Positions 35,590 through 46,761 of a DNA stretch of 64,000 nucleotides are shown one piece after another. The stretch is from positions 333,444 to 397,443 of the forward strand of contig NBAY01000043.1 of assembly GCA_002794775.1 (NCBI GenBank), read 5' to 3'. Each line of letters opens with the position of its first letter. The first letter of the stretch is position 1. Both the position numbers and the translations under genes were made by a program. Under the pieces are notes generated by a model. The model made no database searches and was not told the origin of the DNA. It saw only the letters and a program-made list of their open reading frames with translations. This stretch comes from Porodaedalea pini (taxonomy: Eukaryota > Basidiomycota > Agaricomycetes > Hymenochaetales > Hymenochaetaceae).

Positions 35590-37028
35590 GTTTACTTTAC
35601 TCATTTGCAGTACTGCAGCAGACATCTTCATCAGCAAGGGACGCTACCTTGCTAGAGCATATGAACCATGGACTAGCCCACAACAAATTCTAAACAAAGG
35701 TATTCCTAATGCAAAGCTTAGCCCTGCTGAATTACAACAAATCACTGATCCGTCATAAGTGATTGGTTTTATTCTACTTTATTCTTTCAATAATCAGTTC
35801 TTGTGTCAGTGTCCACTGTGCTGTGGATGCTGTGAAGGCTTTATTCGATGTCAACACCTTGCTGTACAAGAAGGTCATCAAGGCGGATACTCAGACATTC
35901 AAATATATAGTTAATTGCATGAGTCATTGCTTTTTTTTCCTCTGCATAGATAAACTCTCACAATGTTTACAGTTGCGTGATGGTCAGTGTGCCGCTCGGT
36001 CTGCCAATACATCAGGAATCAGGAAAATTATCCTCCAGTGGATCATTTTCCCATCCATTGACAACGAGTCGACACGGCCAGATAATGATCACAAAGACTT
36101 ACGTGGATTCGAGAACGAGACACTCGCAAAGCTCCTGGCCCCCACAGAGGTTCAGCCGCTCACTCCAGAGTAAGTACTTTGAGATAATCTTAAACAAAAG
36201 AAGATGTGCTCATGCCTTTCCTATCACATCATTGCTGATTTATATTACATACTTTCTAGATATCTAGCTTTGTTGCGTGCAGACAGGGCCACGGTAACAA
36301 ACAAAAAAGGAGTTACCCATGAACTTGATGGCAACCATAGCCGAGTATTTGCCTTTGAAAATGGTATTTATCATCCAAGGAACCCTCTGAAGGGCTTCTT
36401 GAAGGGTAATTTGATCGTCAGGGCAAGTCTTCTTCCTTTTTCTTTCTTAATGTGTTTACATCTTTTTGTAGGCCTATAAACACATCTTTACGGCACCTTC
36501 TTCTGCTAACTCAGGTCCCGCTGTCAAAGGCTCAAGGTGTACGAAAATAGGTAATGCAGAGATCCATGGTATGACCGAAGTCACTCCAGGATCACTTGCA
36601 TACATTACTGTCCAGGTATTTTATTTGTTTCATGGTTTGCGCGTATATAATACTGAAAAATGAATTACTACCAGGTCTACTTTGCTCTTAGCACAAGGCT
36701 CCATTTCTCTACATCGAGTGCTCCAGAAATACCTGAGATGTTTAATGGTATTATTCAATTGTTCAGGTCTGACGTCCCACATGTCAAGAGGTACACTGCT
36801 GAGCTATTAATTTGGTGGAATCGGTATGTTCATCTGCATCTATGTGATATTATGGTCCCTTACTAACCCTTACTCAGAATTATCTTTCCGAATACCCAAG
36901 CGGCAACCGATCCTCATGACCTAGGTGCCATAGCTGATATTGAAGACTTCTATCGAGACTGGACTGAGGATGAGGAGGGCAATGAAGAGGGTGAGGAGGA
37001 CAATGAAGAGGAAGAGGACAATGTATGA
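35590..37028 (+). CDS. DUF6698-like fungal protein (multi-exon)
   Basis: Exons read DIFISKGRYLARAYEPW (about 35620-35757, ending at a stop or unseen intron), the DNESTRPDNDHKDLRG exon ending at 36169, and YLALLRADRA from 36260. Next are FENGIYHPRNPLKGFLKGNL, AYKHIFTAPSSAN (from about 36473), NAEIHGMTEVTPGSLAYITVQ, and VYFALS to ELLIWWNR. The acidic tail ends in TGA at 37026-37028. The order AYKHIFT, IHGM-VTP-S-AY, and FALS then WWN matches what I know as DUF6698, which is abundant in Agaricomycetes and without known function. One intron (about 36422-36472) appears to use a GC donor (GCAAGT). The N-terminal gene model is uncertain because of the exon duplication upstream. Confidence 0.6.
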
Positions 37029-37841
37029 ATTTTGATTGAAATTTCCACTCACATTCAATCTGATACCATCCATCTTGAACAGCTATTTCTATTTTCCCTA
37101 TCATTGGTCGCATATTGTTATGTGCTATTTCAATTTCATTCTATTCCAATACTTCCATCTAATTGTCATCCACGACAACTGCTGCTAAGTGAGCTATAAC
37201 TATTATACACATGAGAACCAACAGTGTGCATCACCATCAATTAGAAAGCATTATAAGTAATTTCTTGCTTTTATAACTCCGACAACTCTTCCGCCGCCTT
37301 GTAATCCTGACTTTAGAATTTATTTAATTATATATAAGTCTGCAATACTTCCGCTAACTTATACTCTATTGAAAGTCTTATCATGTATTAAAATCTCTCA
37401 TAAGTGTTTTGATATATTATAATTTGGTATGACTGTTATGCTTTTCGGTAAGTATTATGGTGGATTGTAAGATGGAGTTCAGATTTTATTGCTCTATAAT
37501 TATGCCCAAAATGATTATATGTATTACATGTCTTTTAAGACTTATAATTGAATATAATTAGTTATAATACTCTGCAGATTTTTGTGATGGAATGGAAAAG
37601 GAGATTGGAAACGATTGGAGCCCGTAACTTTAGGATCATCATCTTCTTGACGCCTTCACTCGCCAGCACCCAGGGACGTGACCAATTTCTCTATTGTGCA
37701 GCAATCATCCTCCCGGCCTAAGGTGAGCAATACAGTCCCATCCTAGGTATAAAGTTAAAGTGCTTCACTGACTTAACCAGTTACGCTGAATTCACTACTG
37801 CTCAAGAAAAGACTTGTTGCTCCTCATAGCCATCTTTAAGA
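37029..37841. other. AT-rich intergenic region
   Basis: Strongly AT-rich (37200-37560), no coding pattern or repeats noticed. Confidence 0.5.
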
Positions 37842-38662
37842 ATGAGTCAGAATGTGGATGACGGTGTCATTATGTGAGCCCTGTGGTTGTCTTTTGATAG
37901 AATCTATGTTGCAATGACTGAAATGCACACGCAGGGATCTCTTGTTCATCCAGGATGCAACCGAAAGCATGGGCAAATACATCGAAAGTGCAAAGAACAG
38001 CATACTTGAGATCTGTGGAATCCTTCTCGCATCAGGAAGATTGAAACGTGATAAAGGGCTTCAAGTCGGTCTTCTCGCATACTGCGACTATTCTGATGAG
38101 CATGAAACTTTTCTACTCGATCCACATCCTTTCACATATGACATGGAGGCCATGAAGGGTTATCTCACACCTCTTGAAGCTGAAGGCAGCAGTGATCTCA
38201 CTGAAGCGTTCAGCACAGCACTAGATTACACCTATGGCAAGATGCAAGGGTGGAGAAAGAAAGCGCTCAAAGTGATTGTGGTTATCACAGATGCTGCACC
38301 GCATGGCATTGAAAGGAACAGTGATAGCTTCCCCAATGGAGGCCCTGAAGGTGTGTATTACACGTTTACACTACGAGGTGCACGACCGACTTTTAATCTA
38401 TAAAGGATCAATGATTGCTGACCCTATTAAGCTTGCAAAGAAGATGAGATATCGAAACTATTCAATTGTATGCCTTCCTTCTTTTCAAAGGTAACACTTC
38501 ACAGCTCACAAAAAATGATCTAGTTTACACTCACGTGCGAACCGACCCTAAGTGACAATACAGTAAGATTTATTCAACTTGTCTCAAGAATTATGGTTTG
38601 CTTAAATCACTTAGGAATTCGCACCAGACTTCTATAAAGCGCTGTCGGATCTAACACTGTAA
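37842..38662 (+). CDS. von Willebrand factor A (vWA) domain protein
   Basis: The first exon (37842-37873, MSQNVDDGVI) joins through a GTGAGC..CAG intron (37874-37934) to DLLFIQDATESMGKYIESA. DATESM is a DxTxS-type MIDAS metal site. Later conserved points are LQVGLLAYCDYSDEHE, then VIVVITDAAPHGIE and FPNGGPEG. After an intron beginning GTGTGTATTACACG, the frame continues DPIKLAKKMRYRNYSIVCLP. A third intron leads to EFAPDFYKALSDLTL and TAA at 38660. The domain order fits fungal vWA proteins. About 220 residues, little beyond the domain, so the C-terminus may be cut off by the adjacent hAT element. Probably cytosolic, since no signal peptide is visible; role unknown. Confidence 0.65.
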
Positions 38663-39055
38663 GAGGCAGCCTCAGTCACATGCAGCCCATATCTCAGACA
38701 AGGTCCGAGGTTATTTCAAGGTGAGTTTTCGCTCAACCACCATACCTGTCTCTTGTTACATGATTCCTTTCCATCAACATCCCAGCTTTTGTTTGTCTCC
38801 ATCCTAATTAGCATTGATACAGAACCGTGGGCGAAATATACATCTAGCCATTGATGGATGGACTGCACCTATTGTAGCTTCATACCTTGGAGTTGTTGTC
38901 ATTTGGTCTGAAGCTGGGGAGATTCACTGAGCAGTACTTGAGTTTATACAGTGAGCCAGTTCTTTTACCTTCATCCCACTCAGTATCGATGATAACACAT
39001 GTGAGTACCTGTATCATCTCTCCAGCCATAGTCGCTCATCATCAAGCAGCTGGAC

Positions 39056-40770
39056 GTGTTCAATTTCCTGCGTTCTGACACTCTCACTTGTGGCCCTCCC
39101 TTGACGATCACTGTCAGCTCAGAGTCTGCCTCAGCGTATGAAACCTTGTCCTTATACTCGGAGTCTTTCTATAATCAAGCCTCCTTGAATTATTCCTTCC
39201 CGTTTGACCTGGATATGGACTTCTTGTGTGTGTCCATCAGTGCCCATAGCGATTATGGTGCTGCATCCACCACCCAGAACACTCCCTCTGGTCTGGCTAC
39301 CAACACAGTGTCCGATCACTCATATGAGGCATGAAGGCATTTGCCTGCAAGCAGCAGCTTGGGCAACATCTCGCTCAAAGAGTATATCCACACCCTCCCT
39401 CATCTGCCAACCATAATGGCACCTTGGTCTACTCAAGTTACGATTCTTGTTCTGAGTACATCCCATCAGTGGCTCCAGTCATCCATCATTGACTTATGCA
39501 TCTGTTGTCTCACCAGCCACGATATCTGCATGCAGCCAACCAGCATGGAACAGCATCGCACGCACACTGAACCTGTATGCTGCAGATGGCGCATGCACAC
39601 CTGCATGGAAAGTGGCTGCGAAGATGCCAGCACATGTACTGACCACCAGAAACTCCTGGGGTGGAGGCGCAAGTCCACAGTGGCAAGCTGGGCAGTCAAC
39701 CTGGGGTGGAGTGGACTCTTGGGGAGAGACATTTTCTGTGGTAAGGAGTTCCTTTGTGTTGTGAATGGTGCTATACTCATTAATGTAATATTTCTGTCTT
39801 TTCCACAATAGCCCACGCCGTTTGCAGTGGCGACTCCTGCCATTAGTGCTCCAATACCTGGTGCAGGAGTTTAGGGCGATGACTCGAGCACCATGGGCTC
39901 ATGGGGTAGTGGTGCATTCTCTCAGACACCCGCAGAACTGCCCGATACACCATGGAATGGGCCAAGTGAGGGCTTTGCACATCCGAATGAGCCACCTAAA
40001 GATGGTAGGCACCTTTTTTGGCCTGAATTTCTTCGGATATTGCTAAGCCTGCGATTTTTAAGATGCGTCCTCTTGGTGGAAACCCGTGCAGGTCCAGTCG
40101 CCCCAGGCTCACGCACTCAGTCTGCCATGTCATTACTCCCCCAAATCTCACAAAACAACAGCTGCTCTGTTCCTCGCCTTCATCTGGTGTCACAGATAGC
40201 AGAACGTCACAATGGCTTGCATCATCCACAAGATGAGTCGAGTGAGGACCTGTGCAAGAAGTATCAGTGCAGTTAATGCCCTCGTGCTTTTGGTCGACTG
40301 TCCAACCTTTCAATGCATCTCGGGACACATGATCTTCCTCGCCCAAAGCCCTTCACTTGTATTCACTCAGGGTGTGGCCATTCCTTCTCCCACAAGCACG
40401 ACTTGGGTCGCTACTTGGTATCGATTCATTGCGATGAGGCAGCCGTGAGCGGCTCTGCATCATACAATGGTTGAAGTGACAATGGGAGTGCCAGTGGTGA
40501 GCTGTGCATTCAGGTTGTGGACATGAAGGAGGGGACGAGTCTATTGAGGATCCACGCAAGAAGTATCAATGCAGTCAGCACCATTGTGGTTTCGCTCGGG
40601 CGTACAACCTTAAAGCACATATGGCAACACATGATCTCCCTGCCCCAAAGCCTTTCACTTGTACTCACTGTGGTTGGGCCTGCTCCTTCTCCTGCAAGCA
40701 CAACTTGGGTCGCCACTTGGTATCAATTCATCGTGATGAGGGCAGCTGTGAGAGGCTCTGCATCGTATGA
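39056..40770 (+). pseudogene. C2H2 zinc-finger protein gene lying in the hAT intron
   Basis: The N-terminal part is Ser/Tyr/Pro-rich (SESASAYETLSLYSESFYNQ) and then Trp/Gly/Gln-rich (SWGGGASPQWQAGQSTWGG). A GTAAGG..TAG intron lies at about 39741-39811. Near the C-terminus a two-finger unit occurs twice: about 40225-40445 (YQCS*CPRAF...H-GTH, then FTCIHSGCGHSFSHKHDLGRY) and about 40540-40750 (YQCSQHHCGFARAYNLKAHM, then FTCTHCGWACSFSCKHNLGRH). In the first unit a TAA replaces a Cys-X2-Cys spacer residue and one His is Tyr. The layout suggests a fungal C2H2 transcription factor with low-complexity activation regions, now decaying. The frame also has TGA at about 39332. Confidence 0.6.
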
Positions 40771-41600
40771 TTCACACGTGAGTTCCATTTGCTATCCAAT
40801 TCATGGCATTCTGATCACATCTCATTAGATGGTTGCCTCTGTCTTCATCCTTTGTTGAAATGAGTGACACCGAATGATGCATCCTGTTTCAATCTATGCC
40901 TCAGTCCCAAGCTTTTTTTTCCATATATGTTCTCAGATGAGCACAAACAAACACATCTACCAATCTTAAAACTGAATCCCCTTGCTGACATTTCTTCTGT
41001 GTTATTATAGCCTTACTCAGAGCCATACTGGAGCCTATCTAGTGGAGCAGTTGTCAGAATGTTTAAAGTGCTTCAAACTTGACAACTTTGTGAGTTTAAC
41101 ATATTCTGTCTTATTTACTGATGCTGATGTGTTCAAGCTGCACGTCCTGAACATGGACAATGCTGGGAATTGTAACACAACAGCAATTGAAGCCGCAAAG
41201 CTGATGCCTGCATTTTGTGGTTCAAAATCGCATGCTTGGTGCTTTGGGCATATTTTGAATTTGATCGCAAAGGTAAGTCATGCTAGATTTTACATAGCAC
41301 ACCACACTATGCTCATATCTACTGCTCACTACATGCATATGTCACTTTAGGCCATTCTTTCACTGTTCTTCAAGCCCATCAAGCAGAAGAAAGCTGTTAA
41401 AATTGGCTCAGGTACTCAGAGAGCCAAAACCCAGCCATTGCATGATGAGCTAGTAATTGAAGCTGGTGACCAGCTCACATGTGAGGAAGCTGAGCTCGCT
41501 GATGTCCTTGCTGATGATAATGTTACTGGGGATGATGGACAAGTTGTCCATGACACTCACATTGTTACCAGTTTGCATGGCAGGGCAATCTCAGACATGT

Positions 41601-42590
41601 GCTGAAAGGTGATGGTATGGTCTACTGGCAGACTTGGACCTGGTTGAGTTCGGCCACTGGGGGTTCACTCTAGTGTGTCTGGTGGAGGGGATAGTGTCAG
41701 GAAGTGTAGGGAAGTGTAGGGGAATACTCGGGACTAGGTGTCGACTCGGGGACACAAGTACAAAGGATGACTGGCAAAATGTGCCTAAATGTGGTCGGAG
41801 AACAAAGAGCGACTACGATCTTGACAACCCGGGCTCGGAAACTTGCCAGTGAAGACAGTAATCGATACGATTCGTCGAGACGATTCCGAATCTGAAAAGA
41901 CCTCGAGATGCGATGCAGAATTGACGGAGATATGGCAGTTGCACTGGTTGCGGCTGGCGGAACGCACGGAACTCCCGGAACCAAAAGCTATTTTCGTAGC
42001 TCTATGACGCGGGCTCGGAATCGTGCAAGACAAGACAGTATTCGAAAGCGATTTTCGACGAGATTAAGAATCTGAAGAGAGCTCGAGAATCGGTTTAGAA
42101 CTGAGGGCGATATAGCGAAAGCAAGATTTGACCAAAAACGGAACTTGAGACGGAACGGACGGAACGACACTGAACGGCGATGGAGACGAGAACTAAAGAC
42201 TGGGACTGACTTGGGGGAACTAAACTTTTATTTTTAAGACATTTACATGAGTGTTTAAATAACCAACAGAGGGTTGAGCCTCTGAGTGGCATACAAAGGA
42301 CACAAAGACAGACTGGAGGCTCTAGCCAAACAACACCAAATAGCCAGAACTCGGAGCCGGAACTCAGGCACACGAGAAATTAAGCTTTGGGAGGCTCGGA
42401 ACAATACCAGACCTGACCCAAAACAGACTTTGGTGGCTCACTGGTGCATGACCAAGCTGTATGCATTGAGTTAATCCAGCCAAACACTGAAAGTGTCCTG
42501 AAATGCGTTGGGGATACTTGTAAGACTGTCCTGAGTTGAGTTGAACCTAATAGAGCCAATTCTGAGGCCAGCGGCATCAGGATCTCCACA
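41601..42590. mobile_element. unclassified roughly 1-kb insertion splitting the hAT transposase
   Basis: Transposase coding stops after HGRAISDMC (41602) and resumes at GVEVMSNELK (about 42602). The intervening DNA is CpG-richer than its host. It contains two diverged copies of a roughly 120-bp unit (41826-41945 and 42007-42125; shared GGGCTCGGAA, AGACAGTA-TCGA, GAATCTGAA). Possible ends are GTGCTG (41600) and CAGCAC (42590). It could be a solo LTR or a non-autonomous DNA element. Confidence 0.45.
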
Positions 42591-44387
42591 GCACGTAAAA
42601 GGTGTTGAGGTCATGTCAAATGAACTGAAAACTGCTGAGATCATTCTTGCAAAGGTAGGTACTTACTGTACTCTGCTAATTCATCACAAGGGGGCTGATA
42701 GGCTGCTTACGCTTATATGCCTATCATGCCATTCAGATTGCGGGTTTAGCAAAAAAGGTTCATGACTCTGCTACGCTGAAGGAGCGTTTCAACAAACTTG
42801 TTGCTGCAGAGGTCAGCAGTCCTGGCTCGCACATTTCTGGTCACAAAACAACTCTTGACCGTCGAGTTTCCACACGCTGGAACTCTGAGCTTGCCTGTCT
42901 TGATGTGCATCTCTATTTATACCCTGCTGTTGAGCAATTGACTGGAATTAGAGACTTGAAGCTACAGAACTTTATCCTTGATGATATGCAATTGCATCTT
43001 GCAAAGGAGTTACGAGAAGTTCTTTCCATAAGTTATTATTATTTTATCTATGATATATTACTCATAACTATACAGATTCTTGAGGAACCAACACTCTTGT
43101 TCTCACAGGCAGATGTGCCCCTCATTGCAGATGTCATTCCAATGCTCCTCAATGTTCAGCAAGCACTCAAAGATGCAAGGGAGGATAAGAACTTGCCAGG
43201 TGTCCTGCGCATAGCAGCTCATGCAGGTGCTCTTGTCTGTGAGAAATACTATGCTCTTGCTGATGAATGTGAGGTTTATCACATTGCAGTAGGTAAGCAG
43301 ACTATGTATTGTTCTCATAGCTTTGTATCAACCTCATTCTATAGTCTTTTGATTGTTTTCAAGCTTGCTAACACCTGAGTTATATAGTGATGTCACCAGA
43401 CAAGAAGCTTGAGTGGTTCTCAAAGCAAAACTTTCCTGCAAATGAGATACAGGAAATTCAGAATTGTGTTATTTCATGCTGGCAGGAGACATACAAGGGC
43501 TATCAAATGATATCATCAGATTCTATGCTTTCTCATGCTGGTCAGCCTCTGGTAAACGTCAAGCACTGTTATTTTTCTTTATAATCTAATTTTTTTTTGT
43601 TTTAGTGTCGGTCTCGTTACTTGGCTTGTACCATGTCCATGGATGATGAGCCAAATGATAGCATCCTGGCTTATCTCAGTGAACCACCAGTCTCATTGTC
43701 TGTCATCATAGCAGCAGGCGGCCTTCTGCAGTATTGGTATGCTGCTGAAAGCCACCATCCGAGTGTAGCTAGGATGGGAACTGACTTCTGCTCTGCTCCT
43801 GGCAAGTGCTCTATTAACTACAATTTATTATATGCTTTCTTACTCATACTCTTTATTAGCTTCATCCATTGATGCAGAACATGCATTCTCTGCAGGCTGT
43901 CGCCAGGTCAACTTTATGCAACACAATATGTCATCACAAACATTCAGAGTACAGATGGCAGTTGGTTCTTGGGATGGTACTCCTCTTTTCTCTGATGTTG
44001 GAGATGCTATAGATATTATTGAAGCAAAGATGTCTCATACCCACACCTCTTAGGCAAATATTCTTATACCTCTTTATTGGTTCTGTGTAGATTTTTACTT
44101 TTATACCTGATTAATCCTTTAGAATTAGTAGTAAATAATTAATGGTTATATTGTGCACTTTTTATTATCTGGTCTGACTATGGATTGGTAAAAACAAACA
44201 TCATGAACAACTTTTATTGCTCTCATGATTTATTGCCAGAGTGTGGATCGAACGTTGACAGAGTGTTGCGGTTCATCTGCAAAAACTGTGGTATCCGTGG
44301 GAATTTCATCTGCAGATAGCCCATGCGTGGTGTGGATGCGGATAAGTGCGGACAGATACCGCTGTAGTCCCTAGACTCTTGCAGTCA

Positions 44388-44990
44388 CCCACACTCGCTG
44401 GAGGTTCATGGTCTCAATTCTGTACCACAGTCGCCATAGCCAGTCCCGATTACAAGGGCCTCACGCAACTCGCATATGAAGAAGTATACTGCATGGTGTT
44501 CAGATGGATTGTGAGCAGGAAGGAAACCTCATACAAATCGGCCCTGACCCTCTCTCGGTTTAACGCTGCAGCAATGGTGTCCTATGTCCAGCCAGCATAC
44601 CTCAGCCAACTGTACGAAGCCTGAGAATCGCTAATTTCTGCAGAAGCCGAGCAGGCTGACTTCGCAGTGATGCTTGAAGACGCCAAGCAAGAATGCACAG
44701 CACACAAAGCACAACAGTCAGCCCTTCAGGAAACAGTGCTCAGGATGGCCCGCCTCACCGAAGTTGCTTGGGAACAAGCCATCAAAGCCCACAATCTACT
44801 CTCACAGTTATTCGGTCAATTAAATGAGCTGCATATTGCACCGATCAACCTGGGTGAGCACATGAACCTGATCGTGTCCTGGAATGACTTCAATGTGACA
44901 TTCTCAGCCAAGTACAGAAGGGTCACACAGGAAGGATCAGCCATGACAAACAGACAGGCCAAAGCCGAACACCTGGTGCATTTCTCTTAA
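44388..44990 (+). pseudogene. F2 copy of the family-F ORF1, truncated
   Basis: Matches residues from about 120 to the end of the F protein at 56112-57074 (GGSWSQFCT-V-IASPD, FRWI-SRK-TSYKSALTLS, Q--YLSQLYEA). TGA at 44622-44624 replaces a Gln codon's position after YEA, and the 5' third is absent. Confidence 0.75.
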
Positions 44991-45293
44991 ACCCCCCTGA
45001 TTCAACCACCTCATGTTACATTAGGCAAAATAGAGTACCCCTCCATTTCCCTTAATAACAAGAACCCCATTTCATATGACAACAAGCACCGACCCTCTCT
45101 ATTTTTACTTTCTCTCCACCAAAAAAAGTTTTTTACACCAAACATCGCACTAACTACTAACCCTGAGTCTCTATAAAATACTCCCTCCTTTTCATTCATT
45201 CAGAATCATCTGCTCTACAATATCCCCCTCTCAAATAATTCAACTTTGTGCTTCTTCACTTCTACCCCTTCACCAACCACATGCTCAGACTAA

Positions 45294-45830
45294 ACCAGCA
45301 CCGAGTCTTTCTATGACAACCAAATCCTGTGCCTGGACAACATATGTGGGGTTCACAACTGGTCGATATCATTCACTCTTGCTGTCGCACGCCATCACTC
45401 ATGTCAGGCCACTCTCAAGGATGTCCTACATCACTCCAGATCTCACCAGTGCTTCTGGCACTCAATCACTGAGCCTGGCATGAAGGTGCATGAGTTCTTC
45501 CTGTGCCTGTACATGGTGATCAACGTCCAGTATGGACCCCAACCAAGCTTGATCAACAACCACACAAAATACATCATCAATCAAGGCCTGGAACTACCAG
45601 TGAATCAGCGTCTACATTTGGCAGTGACACATGACCTCATCCAGATCACAATTATCCCATGGCACCCAGACCTCCAGACCAGCATACACCACCTAGCCCC
45701 ATCAGTTCAACTCAAGAACCTACATGACATGGTCACGCAGCAGATAGCGCACATCACGAAACTCCAGGGTGCAATTTTGGCATTGATCAGTGAACTGTCA
45801 GCCTCTTCCTCTTCTTCTTCACACCATTAA
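45294..45830 (+). CDS. family-F ORF2 (F2 copy)
   Basis: Open from the TAA at 45291 to the stop at 45830, with an ATG at 45480 (MKVHEFFLCLYMVINVQ). Closely matches 57341-57877 in F, with most substitutions in both copies being transitions. The C-terminus is a Ser run, then HH. Function not recognised; no enzyme motif. Confidence 0.45.
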   Translation, partial: TSTESFYDNQILCLDNICGVHNWSISFTLAVARHHSCQATLKDVLHHSRSHQCFWHSITEPGMKVHEFFLCLYMVINVQYGPQPSLINNHTKYIINQGLELPVNQRLHLAVTHDLIQITIIPWHPDLQTSIHHLAPSVQLKNLHDMVTQQIAHITKLQGAILALISELSASSSSSSHH

Positions 45831-45935
45831 ATACCACAGAATGCACTGAACCTCACTCATTACACATTCTTTAATTTCCAATTCAACCACTTCTCATGTA
45901 CACCGCAAACACTTTTTTTCTGGCCCCCTGGGAGA

Positions 45936-46761
45936 TGTAGCAATTAACCATCACCTACACGCCAGCCGAGTCTTTCTCCCCTCACTTACACTACTCCTTT
46001 GACTCCCTTTACTGGCTGCCGAACATTACTATTGATACATTTGCAATCGGCGGCCAACCCTTTAATATAATCCTTGGTATGGACACGATTGGATGGACAG
46101 ATGTCGTACAAACTCGATCAGCACATGGACAACCGACTCTCGTGGGCACAGGTGGAAGGATTTAGGCGAGTAGGACAAGGACGTGGGATATAGTGGTGCA
46201 GTGGTGAGAGACAAGAGAGCAGGTTGGGCACTATAACATCACTCCACGATGATCAGCTGTGTGATGTGCACAGGCCGATCGCCGACTCACCTTCACATCC
46301 ATTCACACAGACTCGGCTGAGTCTTGCACCGCTTTCTCTGCTTCAGTTTAGTATAAATTCGCAGTAGTTTGTAGACACAGAGAGAGAAAGGGAGATACGA
46401 GACAAGTACAGACAGTCCTCTCTCCACCTCTAGACTGCAATCTACTACATGCATTACTATGCACTACTCGCCTGACTCTCACTCTGAAAACAGTATACAC
46501 CAACTCTGTCACCAACTCTCAGAACTCCGTCACCTAATCACTGAATGCCCTTGGCCACTGTCACAAGTGCCAATTCTACCCGCCTGAGTCTTGGTCCAAC
46601 TGGAATCCCGCACGTATCCATATTGCCGAGTCTTCATATCTCAAACCTTGCTCTACTTAGGTTGTCCCTCTCGGTATACTGAGTCACCGCAGTCCCCCTT
46701 GGGTTGATCACGAGCCGTAGCCCGAATCCACCTTCAGATTAGAAGAGTCTGCACCTCTACA
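45936..46761 (+). repeat. family-F LTR (826 bp), 3' LTR of F2
   Basis: TGTAGCAATTAACC..CACCTCTACA, the same length as the F 5' LTR at 52486-53311. It contains TATAAA-like TATAAATTC at about 46351. The termini TGTAG..CTACA match those of element B. Confidence 0.92.

Larger units (their letters stand above)
38690..44053 (+). pseudogene. hAT transposase, interrupted
   Basis: Patterns in order: HISDKVRGYFK, then NIHLAIDGWTAP (catalytic-domain start), GVVVIWSEAGEIH*AVLEFI, and (H)LTQSHTGAYLVEQLSECLK across the 38951-41010 intron. Then come NMDNAGNCNT (second catalytic Asp), AWCFGHILNLIAK, and after the insertion ELKTAEIILAK, LDRRVSTRWNSEL, and the C-terminal dimerisation segment SILAYLSEPP to SSIDAEHAFSAGCRQVNFMQH and GSWDG, ending in TAG at 44053. 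Canonical short introns are visible (41274-41350, 42655-42737, about 43292-43387 and 43805-43860). In-frame TGA after GEIH and the mid-exon insertion make it non-functional. Confidence 0.8.
38690..44378 (+). mobile_element. decayed hAT-type DNA transposon with two internal insertions
   Basis: Transposase pieces lie at 38690-38950, 41011-41600 and 42590-44053, followed by a 3' region ending near GTCCCTAG (about 44370), which could be a hAT terminal repeat. A C2H2 gene sits in a 2-kb intron and a 1-kb insertion splits the exons. I could not identify the matching 5' terminus or an 8-bp target duplication. Confidence 0.65.
44379..46761 (+). mobile_element. 5'-truncated copy of family F (F2)
   Basis: Collinear with 56465-58501 of F and then through the rest of the LTR. 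It starts abruptly inside the first F ORF and ends with a complete 826-bp LTR. Its right side abuts the RNase H region of element E, so it or its parent inserted into E. The 5' LTR and the left half of E are missing, implying a deletion or rearrangement. Confidence 0.85.

Noticed and set aside
41601..42590. A normal hAT intron
   Set aside because: About 1 kb long without clear GT..AG at the coding edges, with internal repeats and higher CpG than the exons. Not fully excluded.
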